A stretch of 64,000 nucleotides of DNA from Bacillus sp. EB600 (GTDB lineage: Bacteria > Bacillota > Bacilli > Bacillales > Cytobacillaceae): assembly GCF_024494385.1 (NCBI RefSeq), contig NZ_JAEVLT010000011.1, positions 1 through 64,000 of the forward strand. Direction: 5' to 3'. The notes under the pieces were generated by a model. The model was not told the origin of the DNA. It saw only the letters and a list, made by a program, of their open reading frames with translations, and searched no databases. Each line of letters opens with the position of its first letter. Within the stretch, counting starts at the first letter, position 1. Positions 11,901-22,321 of this stretch are shown here, piece by piece. Both the position numbers and the translations under genes were made by a program.

Positions 11901-11930
11901 ACCACTGAAATTCCTCAGTGGTCTTTTTTT
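11901..11930 (+). terminator. Rho-independent terminator after rpmH
   Basis: ACCACTGA and TCAGTGGT form an 8-bp stem with a 6-nt loop, starting directly at the rpmH stop and followed by a T run. Confidence 0.9.
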
Positions 11931-11964
11931 ACAAAAAGGCGATCAAATTTCACTAAAAGTATTA

Positions 11965-12011
11965 TTTACTATGACTTCAACGACCTCGCATGTCGCTAAA
12001 GTCATAGTAAA
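11965..12011. repeat. Long hairpin between rpmH and rnpA
   Basis: TTTACTATGACTT (11965-11977) pairs perfectly with AAGTCATAGTAAA (11999-12011). The 21-nt loop contains a further CGAC/GTCG stem. It has no T run, so it is not a standard terminator; a processing site or mobile palindromic repeat is possible. Confidence 0.6.
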
Positions 12012-12106
12012 AGAAAAATGCCATTCTCTAAATTTAAATTTTTACATATAAAGATTTTGGAATGGGGAAAAATATTCGTCATTAAAAAATTGAAGGTGTT
12101 TTTTCC

Positions 12107-12475
12107 ATGAAAAAAGAACTAAGAATAAAAAGGAATAAAGATTTTCAGGAAGCATTTAAAAAGGGACGTTCATTTGCAAATAGACAATTTGTAGTCTATG
12201 CCTTGCAAAAAGAGGGACAAGATCCCTTCAGGATCGGTCTTTCCGTTAGCAAAAAGCTAGGGAATGCTGTAACAAGAAACCATATAAAAAGATATATTCG
12301 TCAAGCCGTTTTTGAATTAAAAGATTCCATGGAAACAGGGATGGATTATGTAATTATTGCTCGAAAGCCATTAGTAGAAATGGATTTTTTTGAAGTGAAA
12401 AAAAGTTTGACACATGTTCTTAAAGTTGGAAAGGTTTTAAAGAAAGAGAATTCCAGCAAACAGAAAAGAATGTAA
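12107..12475 (+). CDS. rnpA: Ribonuclease P protein component
   Basis: The 122-aa basic protein subunit of RNase P, which with the rnpB RNA removes 5' leaders from pre-tRNAs. The family's central RNR-type motif is seen in [15 protein letters not shown] (normally RNRIKR; here Arg-Asn-His), and [10 protein letters not shown] and DYVIIARKP are conserved. It starts with ATG in the expected place between rpmH and yidC. Confidence 0.96.
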   Translation: MKKELRIKRNKDFQEAFKKGRSFANRQFVVYALQKEGQDPFRIGLSVSKKLGNAVTRNHIKRYIRQAVFELKDSMETGMDYVIIARKPLVEMDFFEVKKSLTHVLKVGKVLKKENSSKQKRM

Positions 12476-12610
12476 GTACTAAGGCTCATAATTGTAATCC
12501 TCCCTCCATTTCCCACAAAAAAGTGATAAAATATGTTTTAAAAAATCTACATAAAATTTGCCAAAAAAATTTAATAATTTTTATATAATCAAGTAAGGGG
12601 GAATATTCGG

Positions 12611-13387
12611 TTGAAGAAAAGAATTACTGTTTTGATTGGCATACTCTCCTTGTTTTTGCTCTTAGCAGGGTGTAATCAGCTTAAACAGCCTATTACACCA
12701 GAGAGTACGGGAATCTGGAACCAATACATTGTCTACCCATTATCCTGGGTGCTAAAAGAAGTGGCACACATGCTTGGTGGAAGTTATGGGTGGTCGCTGA
12801 TTGTTGTGACAATTTTAATTCGTTTAGTCATCCTGCCGCTTATGGTCAAACAAACGCGAAACGCCAAAGCTATGCAGGTATTGCAGCCCGAAATAAAAAA
12901 GCTGAAAGAGAAATACAGCTCAAAGGATCAAAAAACGCAACAGAAATTGCAGCAGGAAACAATGGCCCTTTTTCAAAAACATGGTGTTAACCCAATGGCA
13001 GGCTGTTTTCCATTACTGATTCAAATGCCAATTTTAATTGGCTTCTACCATGCGATTTCAAGGACGAGTGAAATTGCACAAGATAATTTTCTCTGGTTTG
13101 ACTTAGGTGTAAAAGACCCATATTATATCCTGCCAATTGTTGCAGGAATTACAACATTTATTCAGCAAAAAATGACAATGGCTGGAACCGAACAAAATCC
13201 GCAAATGGCTATGATGACTTGGATGATGCCGATTATGATTGTGGTTTTTGCTTTCAATTTCCCGGCAGCTTTATCTTTGTATTGGGTAGTCGGAAATATT
13301 TTTATGATTGTTCAAACCTATTTTATTAAAGGACCGGATCTGAAGAAGGAAACAGTGGCCGGTAAAGCGGGAGGAGCAAAAAAGTGA
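12611..13387 (+). CDS. yidC: Membrane protein insertase YidC (SpoIIIJ type)
   Basis: A 258-aa lipoprotein insertase of the Oxa1/YidC/SpoIIIJ family. It has a lipobox LLAGC near residue 20, then five membrane segments and the conserved [14 protein letters not shown] cytoplasmic loop. In spore formers the copy in this position (SpoIIIJ) supports engulfment-stage gene activation. The start is TTG after AAGGGGG. The stop overlaps the jag start by 3 bases. Confidence 0.97.
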   Translation: MKKRITVLIGILSLFLLLAGCNQLKQPITPESTGIWNQYIVYPLSWVLKEVAHMLGGSYGWSLIVVTILIRLVILPLMVKQTRNAKAMQVLQPEIKKLKEKYSSKDQKTQQKLQQETMALFQKHGVNPMAGCFPLLIQMPILIGFYHAISRTSEIAQDNFLWFDLGVKDPYYILPIVAGITTFIQQKMTMAGTEQNPQMAMMTWMMPIMIVVFAFNFPAALSLYWVVGNIFMIVQTYFIKGPDLKKETVAGKAGGAKK

Positions 13388-14040
13388 AACAAATAACTGC
13401 TACAGGACATACTGTCGAAGAAGCAGTAGCACAAGCTTTAGCTCAATTAAAGACATCAATGGACCGCACAGATGTTTCTATTATTGATAAAGGAAAAAAA
13501 GGAATTTTTGGCATCTTTGGCTCGCGTCCAGCAATCGTTAAGGTAACCGTAAAAGCAGAAGATCCGCTTGAAGAAGCGAAAAGCTTTCTTTACCAGGTTA
13601 GTGAGAAAATGGGAGCATCAATTGAAATTGAAGTGAAAAAGGATGGCAAGCAGTTGTATTTTCTCTTAAAGGGTGAAAAAATTGCCCTTTTAATCGGGAA
13701 AAGAGGCCAGACGTTAAATTCACTTCAGTATTTAACTCAATTAGTTGTCAATCGGCACTCTGAACAGTACCTGACGGTTATTTTAGATGCTGAGGATTAC
13801 CGAAATAGACGAAATGAAACGCTGATTCATCTTGCCCATCGACTTGCGCAAAAGGCGCTTAAAACTGGAAAAGATGTTTCACTAGAGCCAATGCCTTCGT
13901 ATGAGCGAAAAGTTATCCATACTGCTTTAGCCGATAATAAACGCGTAAAAACATATTCTGATGGTTCTGAACCACATCGGCATATAGTTATTTCACCAAA
14001 TAATATAGATAGAAATGCAAAAAGACATTCAGCTGGATAA
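13384..14040 (+). CDS. jag: RNA-binding protein Jag (KhpB)
   Basis: A 218-aa protein with an N-terminal Jag_N domain ([13 protein letters not shown]...[15 protein letters not shown]), a KH domain ([20 protein letters not shown]) and a C-terminal R3H domain ([11 protein letters not shown]...SEGSEPHRH-like region). It binds RNA with KhpA and affects cell-wall growth and division in Firmicutes. It starts with GTG overlapping the yidC stop, so the two are translationally coupled. Confidence 0.95.
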   Translation: MKQITATGHTVEEAVAQALAQLKTSMDRTDVSIIDKGKKGIFGIFGSRPAIVKVTVKAEDPLEEAKSFLYQVSEKMGASIEIEVKKDGKQLYFLLKGEKIALLIGKRGQTLNSLQYLTQLVVNRHSEQYLTVILDAEDYRNRRNETLIHLAHRLAQKALKTGKDVSLEPMPSYERKVIHTALADNKRVKTYSDGSEPHRHIVISPNNIDRNAKRHSAG

Positions 14041-14056
14041 GCTGGATGTTTTTTTT
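14025..14056 (+). terminator. Terminator at the end of jag
   Basis: ACATTCAGC (within the jag end) pairs with GCTGGATGT across the stop codon and is followed by eight T. The stem has one G-U pair. Confidence 0.75.
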
Positions 14057-14088
14057 ATTGTTCTTGAATTTTTATAACTGCCTAGTTT

Positions 14089-14133
14089 CGATGCATAGGA
14101 CGTGGGGGTTTTTGTCGACGGTCCTATGCATCG
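14089..14133. repeat. 13-bp stem palindrome, jag-mnmE gap
   Basis: CGATGCATAGGAC (14089-14101) and its exact complement GTCCTATGCATCG (14121-14133) enclose 19 bases beginning GTGGGGGTTTTT. A scrap of the interspersed repeat (GCCTCCGCTTTT) follows at 14137. No coding sequence is visible. Confidence 0.65.
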
Positions 14134-14154
14134 GGTGCCTCCGCTTTTTTTGTT

Positions 14155-14241
14155 TGTGGATAACGTTCGATACTTGTTTTATTGTTATTCACATGTGGAT
14201 AAGTTAAAATAATATGAGGTATCATTATTCATTGTGGATAA
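14155..14241. other. DnaA-box cluster upstream of mnmE
   Basis: Three perfect TGTGGATAA boxes lie at 14155-14163, 14194-14202 and 14233-14241, evenly spaced every 39 bp, with a near-box TTATTCACA at 14185-14193. B. subtilis has an origin-proximal DnaA-box cluster in the equivalent jag-mnmE (thdF) gap. Confidence 0.85.
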
Positions 14242-14345
14242 ATGGATAGGGTGGGCTGTACACGTTAATAAAATATGGTATTCTAATAATTTGGGACAAA
14301 AATTTGCGAATTTATATAGATATTTGTGTTGAGTGAGGTGAAATC

Positions 14346-15731
14346 ATGGAATTTGATACAATTGCAGCGATATCGACACCATCGGGTGAAGGGGCTATTG
14401 CCATTGTTCGTCTGAGCGGAGAGAATGCAATTAAAATTGCGGATAAAGTATTTAAAAGCGTAAAAGGAAAAAGATTACATGAGGCTATGACACATACAAT
14501 CCATTACGGTCATTTAGTTGATCCAGTTAGTGGACAAGTGGTAGAAGAAGTAATGGTTTCTATCATGAAAGGCCCTAAGACCTTTACAAAAGAGGATGTA
14601 ATTGAAATCAATTGCCATGGTGGGATCGTTTCGGTCAATCGTGTTTTGCAGTTAGTTTTAAAAAATGGGGCTAGATTAGCAGAACCTGGTGAGTTTACAA
14701 AGCGGGCCTTCCTAAACGGACGGATCGATTTGTCACAAGCTGAGGCAGTCATGGATTTGATAAGAGCTAAAACCGACCGGGCAATGAATGTAGCCTTGGG
14801 CCAAATGGAAGGGCGATTATCAAATTTGATTCGTAAACTGCGTCAGGAAATTTTAGAAACACTGGCACAGGTTGAGGTAAATATTGACTATCCTGAATAC
14901 GATGATGTTGAAGAAATGACCCATAAAATGTTAATGGAAAAGGCCAAACTTGTGCGGGAAGAGTTGAAAAAACTGTTACAAACATCAGAACAAGGAAAAA
15001 TTCTGCGTGAAGGCCTTTCAACTGTTATCATCGGCCGGCCGAACGTCGGCAAATCCTCGTTACTAAACAGCCTTGTACACGAAAATAAGGCGATTGTTAC
15101 GGATATTCCAGGTACAACACGTGATGTAATTGAAGAATACGTGAACGTAAGAGGTGTCCCGTTGAGACTCTCGGACACAGCTGGAATCCGGGAAACAGAG
15201 GATATTGTCGAACGCATAGGTGTAGAACGTTCAAGAAAAGTGTTAAAAGAAGCAGATTTACTTTTGCTGGTCTTAAATGCTGCTGATCCACTAACAGAAG
15301 AAGATGAAAATCTTTTTAAAGCAGTTGAAGGTATGAATGTGATTGTCATTGTTAATAAAACAGACCTGCCGCAGCAAATTAATATGGACAGGGTAATCAA
15401 GCTTTCGGCCAATCATAAGCTTGTCGCAACTTCACTGCTTGAGGACCGTGGTGTTGACGAGCTTGAAGAGGCGATAGCATCTTTATTTTTTGCGGGCTCG
15501 ATTGAAGCCGGTGATTTAACATATGTTTCAAATAACCGGCATATTGCTCTTTTAAATCAGGCACTTCAAGCAATTGAAGAGGTGATAGAAGGAGTAAATT
15601 TGGGGACTCCGATTGATATTGTTCAAATTGATTTGACTCGAACATGGGAATTCCTTGGTGAAATAGTCGGTGATAGCGTGCATGAAAGCTTAATTGACCA
15701 GCTATTTTCACAGTTTTGTTTAGGCAAGTAA
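14346..15731 (+). CDS. mnmE: tRNA modification GTPase MnmE
   Basis: A 461-aa GTPase that with MnmG makes the cmnm5 group on U34 of several tRNAs, using methylene-THF and glycine. It has an N-terminal THF-binding domain ([19 protein letters not shown]), then a helical domain carrying a G domain: [29 protein letters not shown] and NKTD. It ends with the catalytic FSQFCLGK motif containing the conserved Cys. The start is ATG after GTGAGGTG. mnmG follows. Confidence 0.99.
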   Translation: MEFDTIAAISTPSGEGAIAIVRLSGENAIKIADKVFKSVKGKRLHEAMTHTIHYGHLVDPVSGQVVEEVMVSIMKGPKTFTKEDVIEINCHGGIVSVNRVLQLVLKNGARLAEPGEFTKRAFLNGRIDLSQAEAVMDLIRAKTDRAMNVALGQMEGRLSNLIRKLRQEILETLAQVEVNIDYPEYDDVEEMTHKMLMEKAKLVREELKKLLQTSEQGKILREGLSTVIIGRPNVGKSSLLNSLVHENKAIVTDIPGTTRDVIEEYVNVRGVPLRLSDTAGIRETEDIVERIGVERSRKVLKEADLLLLVLNAADPLTEEDENLFKAVEGMNVIVIVNKTDLPQQINMDRVIKLSANHKLVATSLLEDRGVDELEEAIASLFFAGSIEAGDLTYVSNNRHIALLNQALQAIEEVIEGVNLGTPIDIVQIDLTRTWEFLGEIVGDSVHESLIDQLFSQFCLGK

Positions 15732-15750
15732 CATCAACTTGGTAGCCAAA

Positions 15751-15836
15751 AGAGCTCATTAGTGACTAAAAAAGGATAAAAAGATTAAATTGCGGAAATG
15801 AATAGAGCTAATTAGTGCACGAAAAGGAATAAAAAG
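15751..15836 (+). repeat. Two-copy 53-bp direct repeat, mnmE-mnmG gap
   Basis: AGAGCTCATTAGTG at 15751 and AGAGCTAATTAGTG at 15804 each precede an A/G-rich AAAAAGGATAAAAAG-like stretch, giving a 53-bp period. No open frame or promoter explains it. Confidence 0.55.
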
Positions 15837-15924
15837 TTCAACCAGGGTTACGAATAGAATCCATTGAGAATTAAACTGAGGTTTAGTTTTTTAAAGACTT
15901 TTTAGGCTCAAAAGGAGGGGCAAA

Positions 15925-17811
15925 ATGGAATACGAAGCAGGAAAGTTTGACGTTATTGTCATTGGTGCCGGTCATGCCGGCTGCGAAGCAGGACTTGCTG
16001 CGGCGAGGCTTGGCGCCAAAACACTGATCATAACGATAAATCTTGATATGGTGGCATTTATGCCATGTAATCCTTCTGTCGGGGGTCCGGCAAAAGGGAT
16101 TGTTGTAAGGGAAATTGATGCACTTGGTGGAGAAATGGGTCGAAATATTGATAAAACCTATATTCAAATGCGGATGCTCAATACTGGTAAAGGACCAGCT
16201 GTTCGGGCATTAAGGGCCCAGGCTGATAAATTTGCTTACCAGCATGAAATGAAGAAAACAATTGAAAATGAACCGAATGCGACGTTACTTCAAGGTATGG
16301 TGGAGCGCTTGATCATCGAGGATGGATTGTGCCAAGGAGTCATTACGAAAACAGGCGCAATTTACCGTTCAAAAACAGTAGTTATTACTACAGGTACTTA
16401 TCTTCGCGGTGAAATTATCATTGGCGAATTAAAATATTCCAGTGGTCCAAACAATCAGCAGCCTTCTATCAAGCTGTCTGAGCACCTGAAAGAGCTCGGG
16501 TTTGAATTAGTCCGCTTTAAAACGGGAACACCACCACGGGTAAATAGCAAAACCATTGATTATAGCAAAACAGAAATCCAGCCAGGTGACGAAGTTCCTA
16601 GAGCCTTTTCTTATGAAACAACACAATATATCACCGATCAGCTGCCATGCTGGCTAACGTATACAAATGAGCGGACACATAAGTTGATTGATGACAATCT
16701 TTATCGCTCACCGATGTATTCCGGAATGATTAAAGGAACAGGTCCGCGTTACTGTCCTTCTATTGAAGACAAGGTTGTTCGGTTTAACGATAAACCTCGC
16801 CACCAACTTTTCTTGGAGCCTGAAGGCAGAAATACTCAGGAGGTTTATGTACAAGGACTATCAACGAGCTTACCAGAAGATGTTCAAAAGAAAATACTTG
16901 AAACAATTCCAGGACTTGAAAAAGCACAAATGATGAGAGCAGGCTATGCGATTGAGTATGATGCTATTGCGCCTACGCAGCTTTGGCCAACACTTGAAAC
17001 AAAATTGATTAAAAATCTTTATACAGCAGGTCAAATTAATGGGACCTCTGGATATGAAGAAGCTGCCGGGCAAGGGATCATGGCAGGAATCAATGCAGGT
17101 CTTAATGCATTGGGAAAAGAGCAGCTTGTTCTTAGCCGTTCGGATGCTTATATTGGTGTGTTAATTGATGATTTGGTTACAAAGGGAACAAATGAGCCAT
17201 ATAGATTGTTGACATCAAGAGCAGAATACCGCTTGCTTTTGCGTCATGATAATGCTGATTTAAGACTGACTGAATATGGTCATAACATTGGACTCATTTC
17301 AGATGAACGTTTTGAAAAATTTGTCGCGAAAAAAGAAGCAATTGAGGCGGAAAAAAAACGTTTAATGTCAACATTTATAAAGCCATCTAAACAAGTTCAG
17401 GAACTGATCAGCAGTCTTGGAGGAAGCGAGTTAAAAGATGGAATTCGGGCGGCTGATCTTTTAAAAAGACCTGAAATGACTTATGATCATATTGAAGAAT
17501 TATTACCAAGTGAGGTTTCATTAGATAGTGAAGTCAAAGAACAGGTAGAAGTTCAAGTCAAATATGAGGGCTATATTGAAAAGTCGTTGCAGCAAGTGGA
17601 GCATCTTAAAAAAATGGAGAATAAAAAAATTCCCGAAAACATTGATTATGATGCAATCACAGGAATTGCCACAGAAGCACGACAAAAATTAAAGAAAATC
17701 AAACCATTATCGATTGCCCAAGCATCAAGGATATCTGGTGTAAATCCTGCAGATATTTCCATCCTTTTAATTTATTTGGAGCAAGGTAAAATTGCTCGGA
17801 TTGCCAATTAG
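15925..17811 (+). CDS. mnmG: tRNA uridine-5-carboxymethylaminomethyl modification protein MnmG
   Basis: The 628-aa FAD-dependent partner of MnmE. It has the N-terminal FAD fold ([19 protein letters not shown]), the family signature [12 protein letters not shown] and GGEMG, and the second signature GYEEAAGQG near residue 375. The helical C-terminal domain binds MnmE and tRNA. It starts with ATG after AAAGGAGG. It is followed at 28 bp by rsmG, the usual mnmE-mnmG-rsmG arrangement. Confidence 0.99.
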   Translation: MEYEAGKFDVIVIGAGHAGCEAGLAAARLGAKTLIITINLDMVAFMPCNPSVGGPAKGIVVREIDALGGEMGRNIDKTYIQMRMLNTGKGPAVRALRAQADKFAYQHEMKKTIENEPNATLLQGMVERLIIEDGLCQGVITKTGAIYRSKTVVITTGTYLRGEIIIGELKYSSGPNNQQPSIKLSEHLKELGFELVRFKTGTPPRVNSKTIDYSKTEIQPGDEVPRAFSYETTQYITDQLPCWLTYTNERTHKLIDDNLYRSPMYSGMIKGTGPRYCPSIEDKVVRFNDKPRHQLFLEPEGRNTQEVYVQGLSTSLPEDVQKKILETIPGLEKAQMMRAGYAIEYDAIAPTQLWPTLETKLIKNLYTAGQINGTSGYEEAAGQGIMAGINAGLNALGKEQLVLSRSDAYIGVLIDDLVTKGTNEPYRLLTSRAEYRLLLRHDNADLRLTEYGHNIGLISDERFEKFVAKKEAIEAEKKRLMSTFIKPSKQVQELISSLGGSELKDGIRAADLLKRPEMTYDHIEELLPSEVSLDSEVKEQVEVQVKYEGYIEKSLQQVEHLKKMENKKIPENIDYDAITGIATEARQKLKKIKPLSIAQASRISGVNPADISILLIYLEQGKIARIAN

Positions 17812-17839
17812 AAAGCAAATCGTGTAGAGGAAGATGCGG

Positions 17840-18556
17840 ATGAAGAATGAACAATTTGCAGCAATGCTAGCAGAAAAAGGAATCAGCCTTTCCCCAATGC
17901 AAGTAGAGCAGTTCGAAGTGTATTATCAAACCTTGGTTGAATGGAACCAAAAAATGAACTTAACCGCGATAACGGAAAAAGACGAGGTGTATCTGAAGCA
18001 TTTTTATGATTCAATCTCAGCTGCTTTCTATTTTGACTTTTCTAAACCCATTCAATTATGTGATGTTGGTGCAGGGGCGGGATTTCCCAGTATTCCTCTA
18101 AAAATCGTTTTTCCGTCAATTGAAGTAACGATCGTTGATTCGTTAAACAAGCGGATCACGTTTTTAAATCACCTTGCTGATACATTAAAGCTTGACCATG
18201 TACATTTTATTCATGATCGCGCTGAAACCTTTGGAGTAAATCCAAATCATCGGGAAGCTTACGATGTGGTAACAGCAAGAGCAGTTGCAAGGATGTCTGT
18301 GTTAAGTGAATTGTGTCTCCCACTCGTCAAACCAGGAGGATTCTTTATTGCCATGAAGGCATCCCATGCCAGTGAAGAATTGGATACGGGTAAAAAGGCT
18401 ATCGCTCTTTTGGGAGGAATAGTTGAAAAGACTTATACATTTACATTGCCGATTGAAGAAAGCGAACGAAATTTAGTTGTTATAAAAAAAATAAAACAAA
18501 CACCGAAAAAGTACCCTCGTAAACCGGGGACACCAAATAAAATGCCTATTGAATAG
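17840..18556 (+). CDS. rsmG: 16S rRNA m7G527 methyltransferase RsmG
   Basis: A 238-aa SAM-dependent methyltransferase that makes m7G527 in 16S rRNA; its loss gives low-level streptomycin resistance. Motif I is [13 protein letters not shown], and the C-terminus [15 protein letters not shown] is characteristic of the family. The ATG at 17840 is preferred over the one at 17834 because GAGGAAG then lies about 8 nt upstream. Confidence 0.97.
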   Translation: MKNEQFAAMLAEKGISLSPMQVEQFEVYYQTLVEWNQKMNLTAITEKDEVYLKHFYDSISAAFYFDFSKPIQLCDVGAGAGFPSIPLKIVFPSIEVTIVDSLNKRITFLNHLADTLKLDHVHFIHDRAETFGVNPNHREAYDVVTARAVARMSVLSELCLPLVKPGGFFIAMKASHASEELDTGKKAIALLGGIVEKTYTFTLPIEESERNLVVIKKIKQTPKKYPRKPGTPNKMPIE

Positions 18557-18654
18557 TGACAGCAATTTTTGGTTTTTATTGTTCTTTAATGGCAGGAACT
18601 TGTCATTTATACAGAGAATTAGTAATAGGGAGTTTCGTAAAGGTGGTGTTGGGG

Positions 18655-19542
18655 ATGAAGCATACAATTACACGCTTTTTTGGCCTCGGCGAAAAGGAAC
18701 AACAGGTTGAGCTAGATACTATCGAGACTGAGGTTGAACTTGATAATATTGAAATGATAGACGAGCGGAACGAGATAAAAAAGATCCCTATAGACAGTAT
18801 TGTTCCAAACCGCTTTCAGCCTCGGACTGTTTTTGATGAAGCAAAAATTGAGGAATTATCACGAACCATTCATATTCACGGAATTATTCAACCAATCGTT
18901 GTACGAGAGTTTGAAGCCGGAAAGTACGAAATTATTGCTGGTGAGCGGCGCTGGAGAGCAATGAAAAAACTAAGCTGGGATCTGGTTCCAGCTATAATTA
19001 AAAATCTGTCGGATACAGAGACAGCCTCCGTTGCATTAATTGAAAATCTACAGCGTGAAGAGCTTTCTCCAATTGAGGAAGCAATTGCCTATGGAAAATT
19101 ACTGGAGCTCCACAATTTAACTCAGGAGGCGCTTGCCCAACGTTTAGGGAAAGGACAATCCACTGTTGCGAACAAGCTGCGGCTCCTAAAATTACCAGAA
19201 GAAGTGCAAAATGCCTTATTGAATAAACATATTACTGAGCGTCATGCTCGGTCCCTTATCCCACTAAAGGATTCAGAAAAGCAAATCAAGCTTTTAGAGG
19301 AGATAGTCGAAAAAAATCTTAATGTGAAGCAAACTGAAGAACGTGTTGTTCGCTTGTTAGAACAAAAAAACGGAAAGCCAAAGCCGAAACGAAAGGCTTT
19401 TAGCAAGGATATGAGAATTGCAGTAAACACAATTCGCCAGTCATTGTCAATGGTGTCAAATAGTGGAATTAATTTAGCCTCTGAAGAAGAGGAATTTGAG
19501 GATTTTTACCAATTTACGATTCGAATTCCAAAGAAAAAGTAA
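18655..19542 (+). CDS. noc: Nucleoid occlusion protein Noc
   Basis: A 295-aa ParB-family protein that binds Noc sites and keeps the division septum off the nucleoid. The N-terminal [15 protein letters not shown] is the membrane-targeting amphipathic helix of Noc. It is followed by the ParB nuclease-like CTP-binding domain ([25 protein letters not shown]) and a helix-turn-helix ([20 protein letters not shown]). The ATG at 18655 after AAAGGTGG gives the family length; the open frame extends upstream without similarity. It is a paralogue of spo0J, two genes downstream. Confidence 0.96.
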   Translation: MKHTITRFFGLGEKEQQVELDTIETEVELDNIEMIDERNEIKKIPIDSIVPNRFQPRTVFDEAKIEELSRTIHIHGIIQPIVVREFEAGKYEIIAGERRWRAMKKLSWDLVPAIIKNLSDTETASVALIENLQREELSPIEEAIAYGKLLELHNLTQEALAQRLGKGQSTVANKLRLLKLPEEVQNALLNKHITERHARSLIPLKDSEKQIKLLEEIVEKNLNVKQTEERVVRLLEQKNGKPKPKRKAFSKDMRIAVNTIRQSLSMVSNSGINLASEEEEFEDFYQFTIRIPKKK

Positions 19543-19567
19543 ATTGATAGTTAAATATAGGAAACCT

Positions 19568-19603
19568 AAGGAACCTGCTACAGTCATGTCAGGTTCCTTT
19601 TAT
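19568..19603 (+). terminator. Terminator after noc
   Basis: AAGGAACCTG and CAGGTTCCTT form a 10-bp stem with a 12-nt loop followed by TTTATTT. Confidence 0.9.
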
Positions 19604-19739
19604 TTGTGACAAAATGCCCTGTAAATTTTTCTCGAAAAAAAACTCCATCGATTCAGTTTCATGATAAAATAAATAACATGGCTGTTTCTTTCCTAGTTTG
19701 TTAAGATACTAGTCTAGTAAAGTAAGGGTAGGTGACACC

Positions 19740-20501
19740 GTGAGCAAGGTTATTGCAATTGCGAATCAAAAAGGTGGTGTCGGCAAAACGACAACCGCTG
19801 TTAACCTAGGCGCCTGCTTAGCATACATAGGAAAACGGGTTTTACTAGTTGACATTGACCCTCAGGGAAATGCAACAAGCGGGATTGGAATTGAAAAGGC
19901 AGAAGTCAATCAATGTATATATGATGTTTTAGTAGATGATGTCGAAGCAAAGGAAGTCATTAAATCATCATCAATTGAAAATTTATATGCTATACCGGCA
20001 ACCATTCAATTAGCAGGTGCAGAAATTGAGCTTGTACCGACGATCTCGAGGGAAGTTCGTTTAAAAAGGGCGCTTGAAGAAGTAAAAAACAGCTTTGACT
20101 ATGTTGTTATTGATTGTCCGCCATCATTAGGATTATTAACAATTAACGCTTTAACAGCATCTGATTCGGTACTCATCCCAGTCCAATGTGAATATTATGC
20201 TTTGGAGGGGTTAAGCCAGCTGTTAAATACTGTTCGTCTTGTTCAAAAGCATTTAAATCATGACTTGAAAATTGAAGGTGTTTTGTTAACAATGTTGGAT
20301 GCACGAACAAATTTAGGCCTTCAAGTAATTGAAGAAGTAAAAAAATATTTCCAAGATAAAGTTTACAAAACAATAATTCCTCGAAATGTCAGGCTAAGTG
20401 AAGCTCCTAGTCATGGTGAACCAATTATTACCTACGATCCTAAGTCACGTGGTGCAGAAGTATATGTAGAATTGGCGAAGGAAGTGGTTTCAAATGGCTA
20501 A
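19740..20501 (+). CDS. soj: Chromosome partitioning ATPase Soj (ParA)
   Basis: A 253-aa deviant-Walker ParA ATPase (KGGVGKTTTAVNLGACLA, DIDPQGNATSGIG, VIDCPPSLGLLT). With Spo0J it separates origins; its monomer and dimer forms inhibit or activate DnaA. It starts with GTG, and its 3' end overlaps spo0J by 8 bases, so the pair is translationally coupled. Confidence 0.98.
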   Translation: MSKVIAIANQKGGVGKTTTAVNLGACLAYIGKRVLLVDIDPQGNATSGIGIEKAEVNQCIYDVLVDDVEAKEVIKSSSIENLYAIPATIQLAGAEIELVPTISREVRLKRALEEVKNSFDYVVIDCPPSLGLLTINALTASDSVLIPVQCEYYALEGLSQLLNTVRLVQKHLNHDLKIEGVLLTMLDARTNLGLQVIEEVKKYFQDKVYKTIIPRNVRLSEAPSHGEPIITYDPKSRGAEVYVELAKEVVSNG

Positions 20502-21348
20502 AGGCTTAGGAAAAGGGCTGGATGCTTTTTTTTCTAATATTGATGCTAATAAAGAAGAGCTTATTCAGGAAATTAACCTTAAGGATTTGCGGCCTAATCC
20601 TTATCAGCCGCGAAAAATCTTTGATCAGGAGGCCATTGCCGAATTAGCAGTATCAATCGTTGAGCATGGAATTCTTCAGCCTTTAGTTGTTCGCAAAAGT
20701 ATCAAAGGCTATGAAATTGTCGTTGGCGAAAGACGCTTTAGGGCAGCGAAGGAAGCAAAGTTGGAAAAAGTTCCAGCTATTGTCCGCGAGCTTTCCGAAC
20801 AGCAAATGATGGAGTTAGCTGTATTGGAAAATCTTCAAAGGGAAGATTTAAACCCAATTGAAGAAGCGATGGCTTATCAAACACTGATTGAAAAATTAAA
20901 TTTAACACAGGAAGAAGTGGCAAAACGTCTGGGAAAAAGCCGTCCCCATATTGCCAATCATATTCGTCTTCTCTCACTTCCTCCAAAAATTCAAGAGCTA
21001 ATTTCATCAGGGAAAATTTCAATGGGCCATGGACGTGCTCTTCTTGGACTGCGCCAAAAAAATAAACTACCTGCTATCGTTGAAAAAATAATCAAAGAAA
21101 ATCTAAATGTTCGTCAACTTGAAAAATTAGTCCAGCTGTTAAATGAAAATGTTTCACGTGAAACAAAAAAAACTGAGCAGAAAGCAGATGTTTTTTTGAA
21201 GGAGCGGGAAAGTTCTTTAAGGGAAAGATTTGGAACAACAGTAAATATTAAACAATCAAAAAACAAAGGTAAAATTGAAATTGAATTTTTTTCCAAAGAA
21301 GACTTGGAGAGAATTTTAGAACTTCTCGATGAGGATCCATCCTTCTAA
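20494..21348 (+). CDS. spo0J: Chromosome partitioning protein Spo0J (ParB)
   Basis: A 284-aa CTPase clamp that loads at parS, spreads, and recruits SMC condensin and Soj. Visible are the ParB domain (GERRFRAAKEAK, ENLQREDLNPIEEA), the helix-turn-helix (TQEEVAKRLGKSRPHIANH) and a C-terminal dimerisation domain. The gene itself contains a perfect parS at 21150-21165, as in B. subtilis. Confidence 0.98.
   Translation: MAKGLGKGLDAFFSNIDANKEELIQEINLKDLRPNPYQPRKIFDQEAIAELAVSIVEHGILQPLVVRKSIKGYEIVVGERRFRAAKEAKLEKVPAIVRELSEQQMMELAVLENLQREDLNPIEEAMAYQTLIEKLNLTQEEVAKRLGKSRPHIANHIRLLSLPPKIQELISSGKISMGHGRALLGLRQKNKLPAIVEKIIKENLNVRQLEKLVQLLNENVSRETKKTEQKADVFLKERESSLRERFGTTVNIKQSKNKGKIEIEFFSKEDLERILELLDEDPSF
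21150..21165. other. parS: parS centromere site within spo0J
   Basis: TGTTTCACGTGAAACA is a perfect 16-bp match to the Bacillus parS consensus. It falls inside spo0J, where it encodes part of NVSRETK. Confidence 0.97.
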
Positions 21349-21373
21349 ACCATCAAAGATGGTTTATTTTTTT
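21347..21373 (+). terminator. Terminator after spo0J
   Basis: AAACCATC and GATGGTTT form an 8-bp stem with a 3-nt loop followed by a T run, starting in the spo0J stop codon. Confidence 0.9.
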
Positions 21374-21493
21374 GACTTATTTGCTGTTCCTTAATGCAGA
21401 CACCACGTTTTGATAGTGACTTGCGCTTTTAAATTATACATGATAGTTTAGGTCTATTGAATAATTTGACAATTGAAAAATAGGTGAAAGTAA

Positions 21494-22207
21494 ATGTTTT
21501 TATTAGGAACACTTGTAAATGGCGGGTTAATTATCATCGGTTCGTTGCTAGGAAAGCTGCTTAATCGGATTCCTGAAGGAATGAAAGTTACAGTAATGTA
21601 TGCCATTAGTCTTACTGTAATGGCCTTAGGATTACAAATGGGCTTGAAAAGTGACAACTTTCTTATTGTTATTTTAAGTATGGTGATTGGTACGGTCATT
21701 GGTGAACTTATGCAGCTGGAGGAAAAGTTGAACGACCTCGGAGGCTGGTTGGAAAAGAAACTTGGATCCCCTGGAAAAGGGAGTATTTCTGAGGGATTTG
21801 TAACGGCAACGTTAATTTTTGTGATTGGGGCAATGGCAATTATTGGGGCGTTAGATAGCGGAATTCGCGGTGATCACGCTGTATTATACACGAAAGGGAT
21901 TATTGATGGATTTACTGCCCTTATTTTAACAACAACCCTTGGAATTGGTGTTATCTTTTCTGCTGTTCCTGTTCTGTTATATGAAGGAATCATTGCAGCA
22001 TTTGCCACGCAGATTAATCTGTTTGTTCCCCACGCATTAATGAATCAATTTATTACGGAAATGACATCCGTTGGTGGAATTATGATTTTTGCAATCGGTT
22101 TAAACTTAACCGGGAAAATCAAAATTAAAGTAGCCAATTTTTTACCTGGTATTTTGGTCACAGCGGTGATTGTTACTGCTATGTATTATTATCATCAATT
22201 TTTTTAA
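21494..22207 (+). CDS. DUF554 membrane protein
   Basis: A 237-aa polytopic membrane protein of the DUF554 (YdfK/YqgA) family, with about seven hydrophobic segments and the family start LGTLVNGGLIIIGSLLGKLL. Conserved features include the GALDSGIRGDH segment. The biochemical role is unknown. GGTGAAAG lies upstream of the ATG. It forms a single-gene unit between the spo0J terminator and a strong downstream hairpin. Confidence 0.88.
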   Translation: MFLLGTLVNGGLIIIGSLLGKLLNRIPEGMKVTVMYAISLTVMALGLQMGLKSDNFLIVILSMVIGTVIGELMQLEEKLNDLGGWLEKKLGSPGKGSISEGFVTATLIFVIGAMAIIGALDSGIRGDHAVLYTKGIIDGFTALILTTTLGIGVIFSAVPVLLYEGIIAAFATQINLFVPHALMNQFITEMTSVGGIMIFAIGLNLTGKIKIKVANFLPGILVTAVIVTAMYYYHQFF

Positions 22208-22218
22208 CAAAAAAAGAT

Positions 22219-22281
22219 ATAGGCAAGAACCTTTTATAGAAAATTAATGTAAATATCTATAAAGGGTGCTCGCCTATTTTT
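22219..22281 (+). terminator. Terminator after the DUF554 gene
   Basis: ATAGGC and CCTTTTATAGA pair with TCTATAAAGGG and GCCTAT, giving a long interrupted stem ending in TTTTT. Confidence 0.8.
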
Positions 22282-22321
22282 GTTATAATTTATCATTTAA
22301 ATCTTTGAATTTTGATAACCT

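Noticed and set aside
14888..15412. 174-codon minus-strand frame inside mnmE
   Set aside because: It lies wholly within the well-supported mnmE gene, has no ribosome-binding site and is low-complexity Ser/Thr-rich, as expected of an antisense shadow.
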